DNA from: Stappia sp. TSB10P1A | GTDB taxonomy: Bacteria; Pseudomonadota; Alphaproteobacteria; Rhizobiales; Stappiaceae | Direction: 5' to 3' | Assembly: GCF_900185725.1 (NCBI RefSeq) | Contig: NZ_FYAU01000032.1 | Location: 1 to 64,000 of the forward strand | Length of the DNA stretch: 64,000 bases | In this document: piece after piece, positions 9,512-19,267 of the stretch | Numbering within the stretch: the stretch's first letter is position 1 | How the letters are laid out: every line of letters starts with the position of its first letter | Made by a program: the position numbers and the translations under genes | Notes under the pieces: model-generated | The model's input: only the letters and a program-made list of their open reading frames with translations | Databases searched by the model: none | Told to the model about the DNA's origin: nothing

Positions 9512-10885
9512 TCAGGCGCGCAGCCGCTCGGTCGGCTCGCGCATCGTCACCAGTTCCTCGGCCGCCGTCGGATGCACCGCCATCGTCGCATCGAAGTCCG
9601 CCTTGGTGGCGCCCATCCGCAGCGCGATGCCCAGCACCTGCACCAGTTCGCCGGCGTCATGGCCGAGGAGGTGCACGCCGAGCACCCGGTCCGTCTCCGG
9701 CTGCACCAGCACCTTCATCAGCATCTTCTCGTCGCGCCCCGACAGCGTGTGCTTCATCGGGCGGAAATGCGCCTTATAGACGTCGACCGCGCCGTAGCGT
9801 TCCAGCGACTCGGCCTGGGTCAGGCCGACCGTGCCGATTTCCGGCTGCGAGAACACCGCCGTCGGGATCATCGAGTGATCGGCGGACCATTCCTTGCCGC
9901 CAAAGACGCTGTCGGCGAAGGCATGGCCCTCGCGGATCGCCACCGGCGTCAGGTTGACCCGGTCGGTGACATCTCCGACCGCATAGATCGACGGAACATT
10001 GGTCTGCGACGCCTCGTTGACGACGATCGCCCCCGAAGACGCCAGCTCTACCCCCGCCTTGTCGAGGCCGAGACCGGCAGTATTCGGCCGCCGGCCGATG
10101 GCGAACATGATCTTGTCCGCGGCAAGCGTCTCGCCCTTGCGGGTGTGGCCGACAAGACCCTCACCGGTCTTCTCGATGGAGGAGAACACGTCGCCGCACA
10201 GGACGCGGATGCCCTTCTTCTCCATCTCCTCGTGCAGGACCTGGCGCAGGTCATCGTCGAAGCCGCGCAGGATCTCTTCCCCGCGATAGATCAGCGTCGT
10301 CTCCGCGCCGAGCCCGGCGAAAATCCCCGCGAACTCGACCGCGATATACCCGCCGCCGGCCACCACAATGCGCTTCGGCAGGTCGGCGAGATGGAACACT
10401 TCGTTGGAGGTGATGACGTGCTCGCCGCCCGGCAGGCCGGCATCGACATTGGGCGTCGCGCCGACCGCGATCAGGATCCGCTCGGCGCGGATGCGCCGTC
10501 CGTCGGTCAGCAGGTGCACCGTGTGGGCGTCTTCCAGCACCGCCCGCGTGTCAAACAGTTCGACGCCGGAGCGTTCCAGGTTGCGACGGTAGATCGCCTC
10601 CAGCCGGGCGATCTCCCGGTCCTTGGCATCGATCAGCCGCTCCCAGTCGAAACGGCGCTCGCCCACCTGCCAGCCGAAACCGGCCGCGTCCTCGAATTCC
10701 TCGGAAAAGCGCGAGGCATAGACCATCAGCTTCTTCGGCACGCAGCCACGGATCACGCAGGTCCCGCCGTAGCGGTATTCCTCGGCGATGCCCACGCGCG
10801 CGCCATGGGTCGCGGCGATGCGGGCCGCGCGCACGCCGCCCGAACCACCGCCGATGACGAAGAGGTCGAAGTCGAAATCGCTCAT
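9512..10885 (-). CDS. gor: Glutathione-disulfide reductase
   Basis: A 457-residue flavoprotein that reduces GSSG with NADPH. It has the FAD-binding start FDLFVIGGGSGGVRAARIA, the redox pair Cys43/Cys48 in GGTCVIRGCVPKKL, an NADPH-binding GGGYIAVEFAGI, and the C-terminal catalytic-base segment MAVHPTAAEELVTM. Length and motif order fit the bacterial/plant-type enzyme. It lies 23 bases downstream of the DUF2059 gene, which follows rpiA, so these three probably form one operon. I recall the same arrangement in other Rhizobiales. Confidence 0.96.
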   Translation of the reverse strand: MSDFDFDLFVIGGGSGGVRAARIAATHGARVGIAEEYRYGGTCVIRGCVPKKLMVYASRFSEEFEDAAGFGWQVGERRFDWERLIDAKDREIARLEAIYRRNLERSGVELFDTRAVLEDAHTVHLLTDGRRIRAERILIAVGATPNVDAGLPGGEHVITSNEVFHLADLPKRIVVAGGGYIAVEFAGIFAGLGAETTLIYRGEEILRGFDDDLRQVLHEEMEKKGIRVLCGDVFSSIEKTGEGLVGHTRKGETLAADKIMFAIGRRPNTAGLGLDKAGVELASSGAIVVNEASQTNVPSIYAVGDVTDRVNLTPVAIREGHAFADSVFGGKEWSADHSMIPTAVFSQPEIGTVGLTQAESLERYGAVDVYKAHFRPMKHTLSGRDEKMLMKVLVQPETDRVLGVHLLGHDAGELVQVLGIALRMGATKADFDATMAVHPTAAEELVTMREPTERLRA

Positions 10886-10908
10886 GCCTGGAGCCCTCTC
10901 GGCCCTGA

Positions 10909-11451
10909 TTATTGCGCCGGGGCTTCCGTCGGCTGGGTCTCCTGCGCCTCCTGGCGCTTAATCATCTCCTCGCGCACCAGGGTCACCATTTCGGTCGAAA
11001 TCGCATCGCCCCACTGCTTGGCGGCACCGATCGACAGCGCCCGCAGCTCCGGCTCGACGGCGGAATACTTCTGGCCGAGCGGGGTGTTGTAGAAGGCCGC
11101 CAGTTCGTTCAATTCCTCGACGGTGAAGCGGCGCGCCCAGACCTCGTAAACCACCCGGTTGAGCTCCGGACGGCGCCCGGCGAGGGACAGGGCCACATCG
11201 GTCACCACCTCGTCGATCATCCCGGTGTTCGCCGGATCGTTCTGGATGAACAGGCTGCGGGTCCGCTCCGCCATCAGCGGCAGCACATCGTCGAAGGCGC
11301 GGATCGCCTGCGCCGCCTGCACGGCGCTGCGCGCGGCCGCGATATGCTCCTCGGAAAAGCTCTCCTGGGCATGGGTCGCCTGGGCGAGGGACAGCAGCAT
11401 TGCCGCCGCCGTGGCGGCGGCCGTCGCGGATTTCCGGCAGAAATCAAACAT
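10909..11451 (-). CDS. DUF2059 family exported protein
   Basis: A 180-residue protein with a signal peptide (hydrophobic stretch AATAAAMLLSLAQATHA, cleavage expected just after it). The DUF2059 core carries RRFTVEELNELAAFYNTPLGQKY and a C-terminal helix, ending in a Gln/Pro-rich tail. The domain is common in periplasmic proteins of unknown function. I prefer the ATG at 11451, which has GGAG six bases upstream. In-frame TTG and ATG codons further up (11469, 11463) would make the leader atypical. Confidence 0.85.
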   Translation of the reverse strand: MFDFCRKSATAAATAAAMLLSLAQATHAQESFSEEHIAAARSAVQAAQAIRAFDDVLPLMAERTRSLFIQNDPANTGMIDEVVTDVALSLAGRRPELNRVVYEVWARRFTVEELNELAAFYNTPLGQKYSAVEPELRALSIGAAKQWGDAISTEMVTLVREEMIKRQEAQETQPTEAPAQ

Positions 11452-11513
11452 CGGATACTCCATGAGCAAGTGATCGGGTGCCCGGCCGCCTTCGCCGGGC
11501 TGGTCCTTGAAGG

Positions 11514-12218
11514 TCAGTTTTGCTGGTCGGCGACGGGAAGCAGGCGCTCCACTCCATCGGCCCCGGCCAGATACGCGGCATCGGCGATGCCGAGAAAGAG
11601 CCCGTGGTCCACCACCCCCGGAATGTCGAGCAATGACCGCGACAGAGCCTCCGGATCGGTGATCTCGCGCAAATCGATGTCGAGAATATGGTGGCCGCCA
11701 TCCGTGACAAACGGCGTGTCCCCGCCGCGCAGCAGGATCGGCGCATCATAGCCAAGGTTCGAAAGTGCCCGGGCGACCGCGTTGCGGGTGACGCGAAGAC
11801 CGAAGGGCACCACCTCGACCGGCAGCGCGAAGGCGCCGAGACGCGCCACTTTCTTGCTGGCATCGGCGATGACGATCATCCGCCGGGAGGCGGTCGCGAC
11901 GATCTTTTCCCGCAGCAAGGCGCCGCCGCCGCCCTTGATCAGCCGCAGCTTCGGGTCGAGTTCGTCCGCCCCGTCGACGGTCAGGTCGAGCTCGGGGCAC
12001 TCCTCCAGCGTCGCCAGCGGCACGCCGAGTTCGCGGCACAGCGCCGCCGTGCGCTCCGAGGTCGGCACCCCGATCACCGACAGCCCGCCCTGGACCTTTT
12101 CCGCCAGGGCGCGGACGAACTGCTCCGCCGTGGACCCGGTGCCGATGCCAAGACGCATCCCCGGCGTCACCTCTTCCAGCGCCGCCTCGGCGGCCTGTCT
12201 CTTAAGCTGATCGCTCAT
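11514..12218 (-). CDS. rpiA: Ribose-5-phosphate isomerase A
   Basis: A 234-residue enzyme interconverting ribose-5-P and ribulose-5-P in the pentose phosphate pathway. Signature motifs are all present: [12 protein letters not shown] (phosphate loop), [22 protein letters not shown] (catalytic Asp region) and [14 protein letters not shown]. Length is typical. It heads the rpiA-DUF2059-gor unit and is divergent from the chemoreceptor gene. Just upstream is a short CGTCGTTCCG tandem repeat (about 12229-12256). Confidence 0.97.
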   Translation of the reverse strand: MSDQLKRQAAEAALEEVTPGMRLGIGTGSTAEQFVRALAEKVQGGLSVIGVPTSERTAALCRELGVPLATLEECPELDLTVDGADELDPKLRLIKGGGGALLREKIVATASRRMIVIADASKKVARLGAFALPVEVVPFGLRVTRNAVARALSNLGYDAPILLRGGDTPFVTDGGHHILDIDLREITDPEALSRSLLDIPGVVDHGLFLGIADAAYLAGADGVERLLPVADQQN

Positions 12219-12492
12219 CCCGTTCCGTTCGTCGTTCCGCGTCGTTCCGCGTCGGTCCCGCGCCGTGGCGCCTGCCGCCGGCCGTGCCCGGCGGGTTTAG
12301 CATGGGAACCGCGCAAGGCAAAGAACCCGCGACATGCGCCGCGCCGGCAGGTGTCCACACGTTTTGCGAGCGAGCAAATCAGATTGAAAACTTCCCGCTG
12401 CGTTAACCAACAATTCAAGCAATCATGCAAAACTATTACCAGAAAATTATTGGATAACCCTTTGGGATAGGGCGGAAACCGGAGATCCAATC
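12219..12492. other. Divergent promoter region, rpiA / chemoreceptor
   Basis: No gene is supported. The left part has the tandem CGTCGTTCCG motif. The right part (about 12390-12480) is AT-rich compared with its surroundings and ends with GGAG before the ATG at 12493. Promoters for both genes must lie here, but no clear hexamer pair stands out. Confidence 0.5.
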
Positions 12493-14283
12493 ATGCGTCT
12501 ATTCGCGGCAGCGAGACCGAGAATCACCGACGGTTCCAACACGGTCCGGAGCGAAGAGATCCACGCAGCCGAGGCCGACAAGCACACGGTGACGTCGGCC
12601 GAGACATCCTTGTCGCTGGCGCGCGATCAGCAGACGGCGCTGACGCTCGACCTGATCGAATCCGATCTGCGGGCCGCCGCCAGCAGCATCGGCACCGGCG
12701 CGCAGGACCTGCGCGCGCGGGTCGGCGAGCAGTTGCAGCAGCTTTCGGATATCCGCGGTCACTCGCAGGCGCTGCACAGCGAAACGCGCCATGCCGACGA
12801 GACCGCCCACAGTCTCTCCGCCTCGGTCGAGCAGCTCGTCGCGGCGAGCAACGAGATCGACGAACAGGTCCGCAATTCCTCGCGCCTGGCCGAGGAAGCG
12901 CGTCAGGTCGCCGACACCGCGAACACAGGCATCCAGGAGCTGAAAAGCGCCATCGACGCCATCGCCAATGTCGTCCGGCTGATCTCCGACGTCGCCAAGC
13001 AGACCAACTTGCTCGCGCTCAACGCCACCATCGAGGCGGCCCGCGCGGGCGAGGCCGGCCGGGGCTTCGCCGTCGTCGCCAGCGAGGTCAAGGCACTGTC
13101 GGTGGAGACCCAGAACGCCACCGACGAAATCGTCGCCAACATCGCCCGCCTGCAGAGCTCGGCCGAGGGGAGTATTCTTGCCGTCGACCGCATCATCGGC
13201 GTGATCGGCGAGATCCGGCCGAGCTTCGCCGCCGTCGCCGAAGCCGTCGGCCGCCAGTTGGAAACCACCCGCTCGGTCGGCGAAACCGCAAGGGAAACCG
13301 CCGATTTCGTGCGCGCGGTGACCGAGAAAGTCTCGACGATCACCGAGGCGACGGACAGCGCCGAGCGCGCCGGCGAGGCCGCCGGCGAGGCCTCCCGCTC
13401 GATGCTCGCCCTGGGGAACAGTCTGAGCGGCCGGTTCACGATGATGATCCGCCAGACGGCGATCGGCGACCGGCGGCGCGACGACCGGCTGCCGGCGGAA
13501 CTGTCCGGAACCCTGACCCAATCGGGCCACAGCTACCGCATCAAGACGCTGGACCTGTCGGCCGGCGGCGTTCTTCTCGCCCCGCAACAGGGCGAGGAGC
13601 GCGCCAAAGAAGGCCCGGCGAAGGTCGATCTCTCCGGCCTCGGCCGCACGGCGCTGCAGATCGTCGCCGTCACCGATCTCGGCATGCACTGCGCCTTCGA
13701 GCGGCCGGACGAGGCCTTCGTCGCCCGCCTTGCCGAGGTGCTGGCGCGGGTGCGCGGCGAGTTGTCCCCGTCGATCGACCGGGCCCAGGACGGCGCCCGC
13801 CGCGTCACCGAGGCGATGGAACAGGCGGTAGCCAAGCGCGAGCTGACGCTCGACGCCTTGTTCGACATCGATTATCAGCCGATCCCCGACACCAACCCGC
13901 GCCAGGTCTCGAACCGCGCGCTCAAAGTGCTGGAGCGGATCCTGCCGCCGATCCAGGAAGATATCCTCGCCCGCGCCAAGGGCAGCGGCCTCGTCTTCTG
14001 CGTCGCGGTCGACCGCAACGCCTATCTGCCGGTGCACAATGCCGCCTATTCCCAGCCGCAGCGCCCCGACGACCCGGCCTGGAATGCCGCCAACTGCCGC
14101 AACCGGCGGATCTTCGACGACCGCGCCGGCCTCAGCGCGGCGCGCAACACACGCCCCTTCCTGGTGCAGACTTATCCCCGCGACATGGGCAACGGCACGA
14201 TCATCTGGATGCGCGAGATCGACGCACCTATCACCGTCTCCGGCCGCCACTGGGGCGGCTTCCGCACCGCCTACAAGCTGTAA
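12493..14283 (+). CDS. Cytoplasmic chemoreceptor with PilZ domain and C-terminal sensor-like domain
   Basis: A 596-residue methyl-accepting chemotaxis protein without membrane segments. Residues about 80-310 are the coiled-coil signalling domain, with the hairpin tip [20 protein letters not shown] near 164-183. Residues about 325-420 form a PilZ c-di-GMP-binding domain, with the RxxxR-type RRRDDR at 327-332 and DLSAGG at 354-359. The last 150 residues resemble the C-terminal sensor domain of many alphaproteobacterial receptors ([44 protein letters not shown]). The layout predicts that c-di-GMP modulates CheA signalling. The ATG has a GGAG site. It is not in a che operon. Confidence 0.88.
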   Translation: MRLFAAARPRITDGSNTVRSEEIHAAEADKHTVTSAETSLSLARDQQTALTLDLIESDLRAAASSIGTGAQDLRARVGEQLQQLSDIRGHSQALHSETRHADETAHSLSASVEQLVAASNEIDEQVRNSSRLAEEARQVADTANTGIQELKSAIDAIANVVRLISDVAKQTNLLALNATIEAARAGEAGRGFAVVASEVKALSVETQNATDEIVANIARLQSSAEGSILAVDRIIGVIGEIRPSFAAVAEAVGRQLETTRSVGETARETADFVRAVTEKVSTITEATDSAERAGEAAGEASRSMLALGNSLSGRFTMMIRQTAIGDRRRDDRLPAELSGTLTQSGHSYRIKTLDLSAGGVLLAPQQGEERAKEGPAKVDLSGLGRTALQIVAVTDLGMHCAFERPDEAFVARLAEVLARVRGELSPSIDRAQDGARRVTEAMEQAVAKRELTLDALFDIDYQPIPDTNPRQVSNRALKVLERILPPIQEDILARAKGSGLVFCVAVDRNAYLPVHNAAYSQPQRPDDPAWNAANCRNRRIFDDRAGLSAARNTRPFLVQTYPRDMGNGTIIWMREIDAPITVSGRHWGGFRTAYKL

Positions 14284-14327
14284 GGCGATTTTGCGCGGCG
14301 ATCGCGCCAAATCACCGGCTCAGGGGC

Positions 14328-14374
14328 AAAAAAGCAAGGCGCCCGAACGGGTTACCGCCGGGCGCCGGGCTTGC
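14328..14374 (-). terminator. Rho-independent terminator for gatA
   Basis: Read on the minus strand, paired arms GCAAG...GCGCCCG (14374-14359) and CGGGCGC...CTTGC (14345-14334) are followed by TTTTTT (14333-14328). It lies 74 bases past the gatA stop. Confidence 0.8.
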
Positions 14375-14447
14375 AAAAATTGAGACGGATTTTGCAAAAT
14401 CGCGCGTCAAAATCGCGAAAATTTGCGCAAACCCTCTCAAATCGGCC
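14375..14447. other. AT-rich tail between chemoreceptor and gatA
   Basis: An AT-rich, Phe/Leu-codon-free stretch with repeated GCAAAAT/GCGAAAAT words and TTGAGACGGATTT at 14379-14391. The same 13 bases occur downstream of the second chemoreceptor near 63624-63636 on the other strand. Confidence 0.5.
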
Positions 14448-15923
14448 TTACCACCACTTGCCCGGCTCGAAGCGGCCGGCAGCCTCCTCGATGACGGTGC
14501 CGAGGGTGTAGAGCGTCTCCTCGCCGAAGGGCCGGCCGATGAGCTGCAGGCCGAGCGGCAGGCCGGAGCCGGTCAGCCCGGCGGGGACAGCCAGTCCCGG
14601 CAGGCCGGCCATATTCACGGTCACGGTGAAGACGTCGTTGAGGTACATCTGTACCGGATCGCCACTGAAGGCGCCCGGCGCGAAGGCGGCGTCCGGCGTT
14701 GCCGGCGTCAGGATCGCGTCGACGCCCGCATCGAAGGCCTCGTCAAAATCACGCTTGATCAAACTGCGGACCTTCTGGGCGCGCAGGTAGTAGGCGTCAT
14801 AGTAGCCGGCCGAGAGCACATAGGTGCCGATCAGCACGCGGCGCTTGACCTCGGCGCCGAAGCCGGCGGCCCGGGTGTTCTCGTACATGTCGGCGATATC
14901 CTCGCCCGGAACCCGCAAGCCGTAGCGCACGCCGTCATAGCGGGCGAGGTTCGACGAGGCCTCGGCCGGGGCGACGATGTAATAGGCCGGCAGCGCGTAT
15001 TTGGTGTGCGGCAGGCTGATCTCGACGATCTCCGCGCCCGCCGCCTTCAGCCAGTCGATGCCCTGCTGCCAGAGCGCGGCGATCTCCGCCGGCAGGCCGT
15101 CGATGCGGTATTCGGCCGGAATGCCGATCTTCAAACCCTTGACCGAACGGCCGATGGCCGCCTCGTAATCCGGCACCGGCATGTCGACAGAGGTTGTGTC
15201 CTTGGCATCGACCGAGGCCATCGAGCGCATCATGATGGCGTTGTCGCGCAGGGTGCGGGTGATCGGGCCGGCCTGGTCGAGCGAGGAGGCGAAGGCGACG
15301 ACGCCCCAGCGCGAGCAGCGGCCATAGGTCGGCTTCATGCCGACCGTGCCGGTGAGCGCCGCCGGCTGGCGGATCGAGCCGCCGGTGTCGGTCGCCGTGG
15401 CGCCGGCGCAGAGCCAGGCCGCGACCGCGGCGGCCGAACCGCCCGACGAGCCGCCCGGCACCAGCGCCTCGTTGGAGCCCTCGCGGCGCCAGGGATTGAC
15501 GACATTGCCGTAATAGGAGGTCTCGTTGGACGAGCCCATGGCGAACTCGTCCATGTTGAGCTTGCCCAGCATCACCGCGCCGTCGGCCCACAGGTTCGCC
15601 GTCACGGTCGATTCGTAGGGCGGCTTGAACCCGTCGAGGATGTGGCTGCAGGCCTGGGTGTGGACGCCCTCGGTGGCGAACAGGTCCTTGATGCCGAGCG
15701 GAATGCCTTCCAGCGCCCCGCCCTCGCCGCGCGCCAGCCGCTCGTCGGAGCGCCTGGCCATCTCCAGCGCCCGCTCGGCGGTGACCGCGACATAGGCGTT
15801 GATCGTCGGATTGGCCGCCTCGATGGCCGCAAGATAGGCCTGCGTCAGCTCGCTCGCGGTGATCTCGCGGGCGGCGAGCCGCGCGCGGGCCTCCGCCAGG
15901 GTCAGTTTGGTCAGCTCGGTCAT
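14448..15923 (-). CDS. gatA: Asp/Glu-tRNA amidotransferase subunit A
   Basis: The amidase subunit of GatCAB, releasing ammonia from glutamine for transamidation. It has 491 residues from the ATG at 15923 ([16 protein letters not shown] is the expected beginning). The frame remains open upstream to 15968, but that stretch is not family-like. The amidase signature is complete: Lys79 in IPLGIKDLF, cis-Ser159 in [15 protein letters not shown], and nucleophile Ser183 in [11 protein letters not shown]. It is preceded on the same strand by a GNAT gene and gatC, and followed by a strong terminator. Confidence 0.97.
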   Translation of the reverse strand: MTELTKLTLAEARARLAAREITASELTQAYLAAIEAANPTINAYVAVTAERALEMARRSDERLARGEGGALEGIPLGIKDLFATEGVHTQACSHILDGFKPPYESTVTANLWADGAVMLGKLNMDEFAMGSSNETSYYGNVVNPWRREGSNEALVPGGSSGGSAAAVAAWLCAGATATDTGGSIRQPAALTGTVGMKPTYGRCSRWGVVAFASSLDQAGPITRTLRDNAIMMRSMASVDAKDTTSVDMPVPDYEAAIGRSVKGLKIGIPAEYRIDGLPAEIAALWQQGIDWLKAAGAEIVEISLPHTKYALPAYYIVAPAEASSNLARYDGVRYGLRVPGEDIADMYENTRAAGFGAEVKRRVLIGTYVLSAGYYDAYYLRAQKVRSLIKRDFDEAFDAGVDAILTPATPDAAFAPGAFSGDPVQMYLNDVFTVTVNMAGLPGLAVPAGLTGSGLPLGLQLIGRPFGEETLYTLGTVIEEAAGRFEPGKWW

Positions 15924-16020
15924 CGGGGTCTCGCTCGGACTGGATCTCGCTGGTGGTCTGGGAGGCACGGCGCTCGGCGCCCTCTCTTGGGAGCCTGTCT
16001 CGCGCCCCGCGCGGCCCGCG

Positions 16021-16494
16021 TCAAGTGCGACGGGTCAGCGCCTTTCGGTAGAAGACGGAATAGCTGCTGTCGGGGTAGTCGAGAACCGGGCCGCACCGAA
16101 CAAAACCGCCGCGTTCATACACCCGCCAGGCCGCAGGATGCCGGTCGCCGGTCTCAAGCACCAGTTCGGCGCCCCCCTCGGCTTCGGCCAAGGCCTCGAT
16201 CCGTTCCAGGATCGCCCGACCGATGCCGCGCCCCCTCGCCTGCGGCCGGGTGTACATGCGCTTGACCTCGCCGACCCCGTCGGGGTGGCGCAACAGCGCG
16301 CCGCAGCCCAGCGCCTCGCCGGAGGCCGGATCGCGGGCGACAAACACGGTGGTCTGCGGTCCCGCCATCTCCTCCACGCTCATGTGGAAGCAGAATTCCG
16401 GCGGTGTGAGCTCGAGCAGCACGGCGTTCAACTCGCCGACCAGCGCCCGCATGTCGTCGGTCAGCGGGCTTTCAATGCCCACCCGGACCGACAT
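16021..16494 (-). CDS. GNAT family N-acetyltransferase
   Basis: A 157-residue acetyltransferase. The acetyl-CoA loop is [18 protein letters not shown], preceded by the beta strand [11 protein letters not shown] and followed by [21 protein letters not shown], the motif B region. The substrate is unknown. It begins two bases after the gatC stop and lies 97 bases before gatA, so it is cotranscribed within the amidotransferase operon. Whether it acts on anything connected with tRNA is not indicated. Confidence 0.9.
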   Translation of the reverse strand: MSVRVGIESPLTDDMRALVGELNAVLLELTPPEFCFHMSVEEMAGPQTTVFVARDPASGEALGCGALLRHPDGVGEVKRMYTRPQARGRGIGRAILERIEALAEAEGGAELVLETGDRHPAAWRVYERGGFVRCGPVLDYPDSSYSVFYRKALTRRT

Positions 16495-16496
16495 GC

Positions 16497-16784
16497 CTAT
16501 TCCACCACCTTGGGGACCATGAAGAAATTGTCGTCGGAGGCCGGGGCATTGGCCACGACCTTGTCCGGATAGCCGCCATCGCTGACGACGTCGGCCCGCT
16601 TCTTCATCTGCTGATGGACGACGGAGGTCATCGGCTCGACGCCGTCCACATTGACCTCGTCGAGCTGCTCGACAAAGGCCAGGATCGTGTTGAGCTCGCC
16701 GGTCATCCGGCCGGCCTCTTCATCCGTCACCTTGATCCGCGCCAGATGGGCGACGCGCTTCACCGTATCGACATCGACGGACAT
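16497..16784 (-). CDS. gatC: Asp/Glu-tRNA amidotransferase subunit C
   Basis: The 95-residue GatC, which wraps around GatA and stabilises the GatCAB complex. It shows [17 protein letters not shown] at the start, [25 protein letters not shown] in the middle, and [11 protein letters not shown] at the end. The ATG at 16784 has GGAG nine bases upstream. It is the first gene of gatC-GNAT-gatA. Confidence 0.96.
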   Translation of the reverse strand: MSVDVDTVKRVAHLARIKVTDEEAGRMTGELNTILAFVEQLDEVNVDGVEPMTSVVHQQMKKRADVVSDGGYPDKVVANAPASDDNFFMVPKVVE

Positions 16785-16990
16785 GCGAATTCTCCAACAG
16801 ATCGGGCCTGAAAGGGTGCGGGCCTTGCGAACGTGGCCCCTCCGTGACGACAGGCCCGCCGCAATGCCGGCAAGCCCGGCCGGCAACAGTGCCGGCGGGC
16901 CGCACCCGCTTGACCGGGCTATATCATCCGCATCCTTCGCCCCGCAAGCCGCAGCCGGCGCGCAAATCAATTAGGCCGGCCTTCGCCCGA

Positions 16991-17551
16991 TCAGGCGGCA
17001 GCCCCCTGGCCGCAGGCGGACGGGCCGAGCGCGGAACAGGCGGCGGCGGAGGGCCGCGACGCCGGCAGGCCGGAGCCCGGAGCGGCAGACGCATGCCTGC
17101 CGGCCAGAGCATGGGCGGGGGCCAGAGCGGAGGCATGGGCGGAGGCTTGGGCGAAAGCCGCCAGCCCGCGCCACTGCTCCTCCTCGATGATCCGGCCGAG
17201 ATGCCAGCGCTGGCGGAGGGATACCGTCTCGCGGAAGACGCGGCCGTCGATCTCGACCCCGTCGAAGCGGCAGGAGAACTCCGCCGTCTCGCCCGCCCGG
17301 TCGCAGACCAGCCCGTCGATGGTGCCGCGCAGCATGGTGAAGCGGCGGGCAACGGGGTGCAGCTTGCGCAGCACCCCCTCCAGCCCCTCGGCCGCCAGCG
17401 CGCCATTGTCGAACAGGCGAATATCGGGGGCGAAATGCGCCCGCGCCGCGCCGAGCAGATCGCCGCGCGCCAGCGACACCAGATAGTCGTCAAGCCGGCC
17501 GCGGAACGGCGAAACGCGCAGGCGGGAGCGGAGCGGAAGGGCAATCGTCAT
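16991..17551 (-). CDS. NTF2-like / SnoaL-type domain protein behind an SOS box
   Basis: A 186-residue protein. Residues about 15-120 fit an NTF2-like cone fold: RLDDYLVSLARGDLLGAARA, DIRLFDNGALAAEGLEGVL, then TMLRGTIDGLV, FSCRFDGVEIDGRVFRETVS and QRWHLGRIIEEEQWRGL. The remaining 65 residues are a low-complexity Ala/Ser/Pro tail derived from GC-rich repeats and may be dispensable. Such domains can be small-molecule enzymes or binding modules; no substrate can be named. The promoter overlaps a GTTC-N7-GTTC LexA-type box 26 bases before the ATG, suggesting DNA-damage induction. It is separated from gatC by 206 bases, so it is probably a single-gene unit. Confidence 0.72.
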   Translation of the reverse strand: MTIALPLRSRLRVSPFRGRLDDYLVSLARGDLLGAARAHFAPDIRLFDNGALAAEGLEGVLRKLHPVARRFTMLRGTIDGLVCDRAGETAEFSCRFDGVEIDGRVFRETVSLRQRWHLGRIIEEEQWRGLAAFAQASAHASALAPAHALAGRHASAAPGSGLPASRPSAAACSALGPSACGQGAAA

Positions 17552-17576
17552 GGCGGCACCTGTTCTGGACTGACGA

Positions 17577-17614
17577 GAACATTACGAGAACATTTGACGT
17601 GTGTCCAGTGGTCA
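17577..17614 (-). promoter_or_regulatory. Putative LexA (SOS) box with overlapping promoter
   Basis: Plus-strand GAAC at 17577-17580 and 17588-17591, seven bases apart, give GTTC-N7-GTTC on the minus strand. This is the alphaproteobacterial LexA operator. A -35-like TGGACA (17609-17604) and a -10-like TAATGT (17586-17581) with a 17-base spacer overlap the box, so LexA binding would occlude RNA polymerase. The ATG of the NTF2-like gene is at 17551. Confidence 0.6.
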
Positions 17615-17661
17615 GGACGGCTCTTCAAGACGCGGGCTCACGCCCGCGACTGATGTCTGGA

Positions 17662-18510
17662 TGCCGGATCTCGCGATGGCGTTGACGCGCCCCGCGATCC
17701 GGCATGGCGGGAGTGTGTGCTCGGCGGCGTGGCCGATAGGCTCTCGGCTCTCCGGTCCCGGCTCGGCGCTTACGCGCCGTCCGGGAGGACGAAGGGATAG
17801 GGCTGCGCGCCTCGCCACCGCTCTGGGAGCCATTGGCAACCCCGGCAGGTGTTCTTCGCTCCAACCTCCCCATGCGTCATTCCGGCCAAGCGAAGCGCGA
17901 GCCGGAACCGGAGAGCCACGGCGTTTGCGGGGTCGTCCGGGAGCGCGCCCCATAGGCCCTCGGCTCTCCGATCCCGCATCTCCGCTGCGCTGCGTGCGGG
18001 ATGACGCCGGAGGGGCTTGCGCGTGGGGGGACAGCCGGAGAGTGGGGTTCGCGCAGGCGTGTCCTCGCGCCCGCTCTGGCAACCAATGGGCCCCGGCGCG
18101 CGCTTGCGCGCGGCCGGGGTGACGGCCTATGGACGGGGCGAGGCCGCGCCTCCTCTCGGATGTCGTCCCGGACGAGGCCGAAGGCCGAAGATCCGGGACC
18201 CATTGGCGCCCTTGGCGGGCATGAGGCGGGAGAGCGTCGCCCCCCCCCCCGGCTGTCATACCTGCGAAGGCAGGTATCCAGTATCCGCCGGGGCGGATGG
18301 CGGCGCCAAAGCAGCCCCGCAGCCTCCGCGAGGGTCGTTCGCGGCAGCGCCGAGACCCGAGCCGCGCGACCTGTGGTTACTGGGTTCCGGTCTTCGGCTG
18401 CGCCGAAACCGGGACGACAGCCGAGGGATAGGGTTCGCGCCAGCGCGCCCCCGCAACCGCTCTGGCAACCAATGGGCCCCGGCGCGCGCTGCGCTTGGCC
18501 GGGGTGACGG
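17662..18510. repeat. Cluster of REP-like palindromic repeats
   Basis: About 850 bases without a gene, built from GC-rich imperfect palindromes at roughly 17662-17706, 17751-17792, 17875-17922, 17967-18010, 18078-18125, 18151-18225, 18254-18287, 18379-18420 and 18464-18510. The units at 18078 and 18464 share a run of more than 30 bases around CTCTGGCAACCAATGGGCCC. The units at 17875, 17967 and 18151 have close copies at 25871-26141. The unit at 18254 has perfect arms ATACCTGC-gaag-GCAGGTAT. A run of eleven C lies at 18240-18250. Frames open across this region give only Arg/Pro-rich text. Confidence 0.85.
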
Positions 18511-18559
18511 CAGAGGGGATGAGAGGCCGTGCCTCACTCGCGGTGCGTCGCCCCCTCCC

Positions 18560-19267
18560 TCAGATCTCCAGCGAGGCGCCGGGGGCGGTGACCTTCACGC
18601 GCGAGCCCTGGTCGCCCATTTCCCGCACGAAGGCATCCGCCGACTGGTCGAGCATCGGGAACGTGCCGTAGTGGCAGGGGATGACCGTGTCGAAGTCGAA
18701 GAAGCGGCGGCAGGCGAGCGCGGCGGTGCGCGCGCCCATGGTGAAGCGGTCGCCGATGGGCACGATGCCGACCTTCGGCGCGTAGAGCTCGTTCACCAGC
18801 GCCATATCGCCGAAAATGTCGGTGTCGCCCATGTGGTAGAGCGTCGGCTGGCCCTTGGCCCGCACGATCAGGCCGTTCGGCTGGCCCATATAGACCGGCG
18901 GCCAGCCGCCGGCGAGCGAGGACGAGGTGTGGTGCGCCTGCGTCAGCGAGACCGCGAAGGGGCCGACATCGACCGTGCCGCCGCAGCCCATCGGGTTGAT
19001 GTTCTCGTGGCCCTGCGACTGGACCCACATGGAGACCTCGAAATTCGCCGTGACCTGCGCGCCGGTCGCCTTGGCGATGGCGACGGCGTCGCCGGTGTGG
19101 TCGTCATGGCCGTGGCTGAGCAGGATGTGGGTGACGCCCGCGCTGGCCTCCTCGACGGTCATGTCGGACGGAAAGGACGGATTGCCGCTGAGGAACGGGT
19201 CGATGAGGAGGATCGCGCCGGGAAGTTCGACGCGGAACGCCGAATGGCCGAGATAGGTGAGCTTCAT
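18560..19267 (-). CDS. UPF0173 metal-dependent hydrolase (metallo-beta-lactamase fold)
   Basis: A 235-residue MBL-fold protein: MKLTYLGHSAFRVEL at the start, LIDPFLSGNP, the metal motif HILLSHGHDDHTGDAV, QAHHTSS, LYHMGDTDIFGDM and TVIPCHYGTFPML. The motifs and length match the UPF0173 family, whose substrate is generally unknown. The gene is preceded by the divergent ruvX. Its 3' side runs directly into the repeat array. Confidence 0.93.
   Translation of the reverse strand: MKLTYLGHSAFRVELPGAILLIDPFLSGNPSFPSDMTVEEASAGVTHILLSHGHDDHTGDAVAIAKATGAQVTANFEVSMWVQSQGHENINPMGCGGTVDVGPFAVSLTQAHHTSSSLAGGWPPVYMGQPNGLIVRAKGQPTLYHMGDTDIFGDMALVNELYAPKVGIVPIGDRFTMGARTAALACRRFFDFDTVIPCHYGTFPMLDQSADAFVREMGDQGSRVKVTAPGASLEI

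Noticed and set aside
8714-11092. A 792-codon open frame on the plus strand
   Set aside because: It runs antisense to gor and out of frame over the LysE-family gene. It gives Arg/His-rich text with no domain, which is typical of high-GC shadow frames.
12499-14310. A 603-codon frame antisense to the chemoreceptor gene
   Set aside because: No motif and low complexity. The chemoreceptor is fully supported on the other strand.
17601-18507. Several long frames across the REP array
   Set aside because: The sequence is made of palindromic repeats. The translations are Arg/Gly/Pro-rich and differ between copies of the same repeat.
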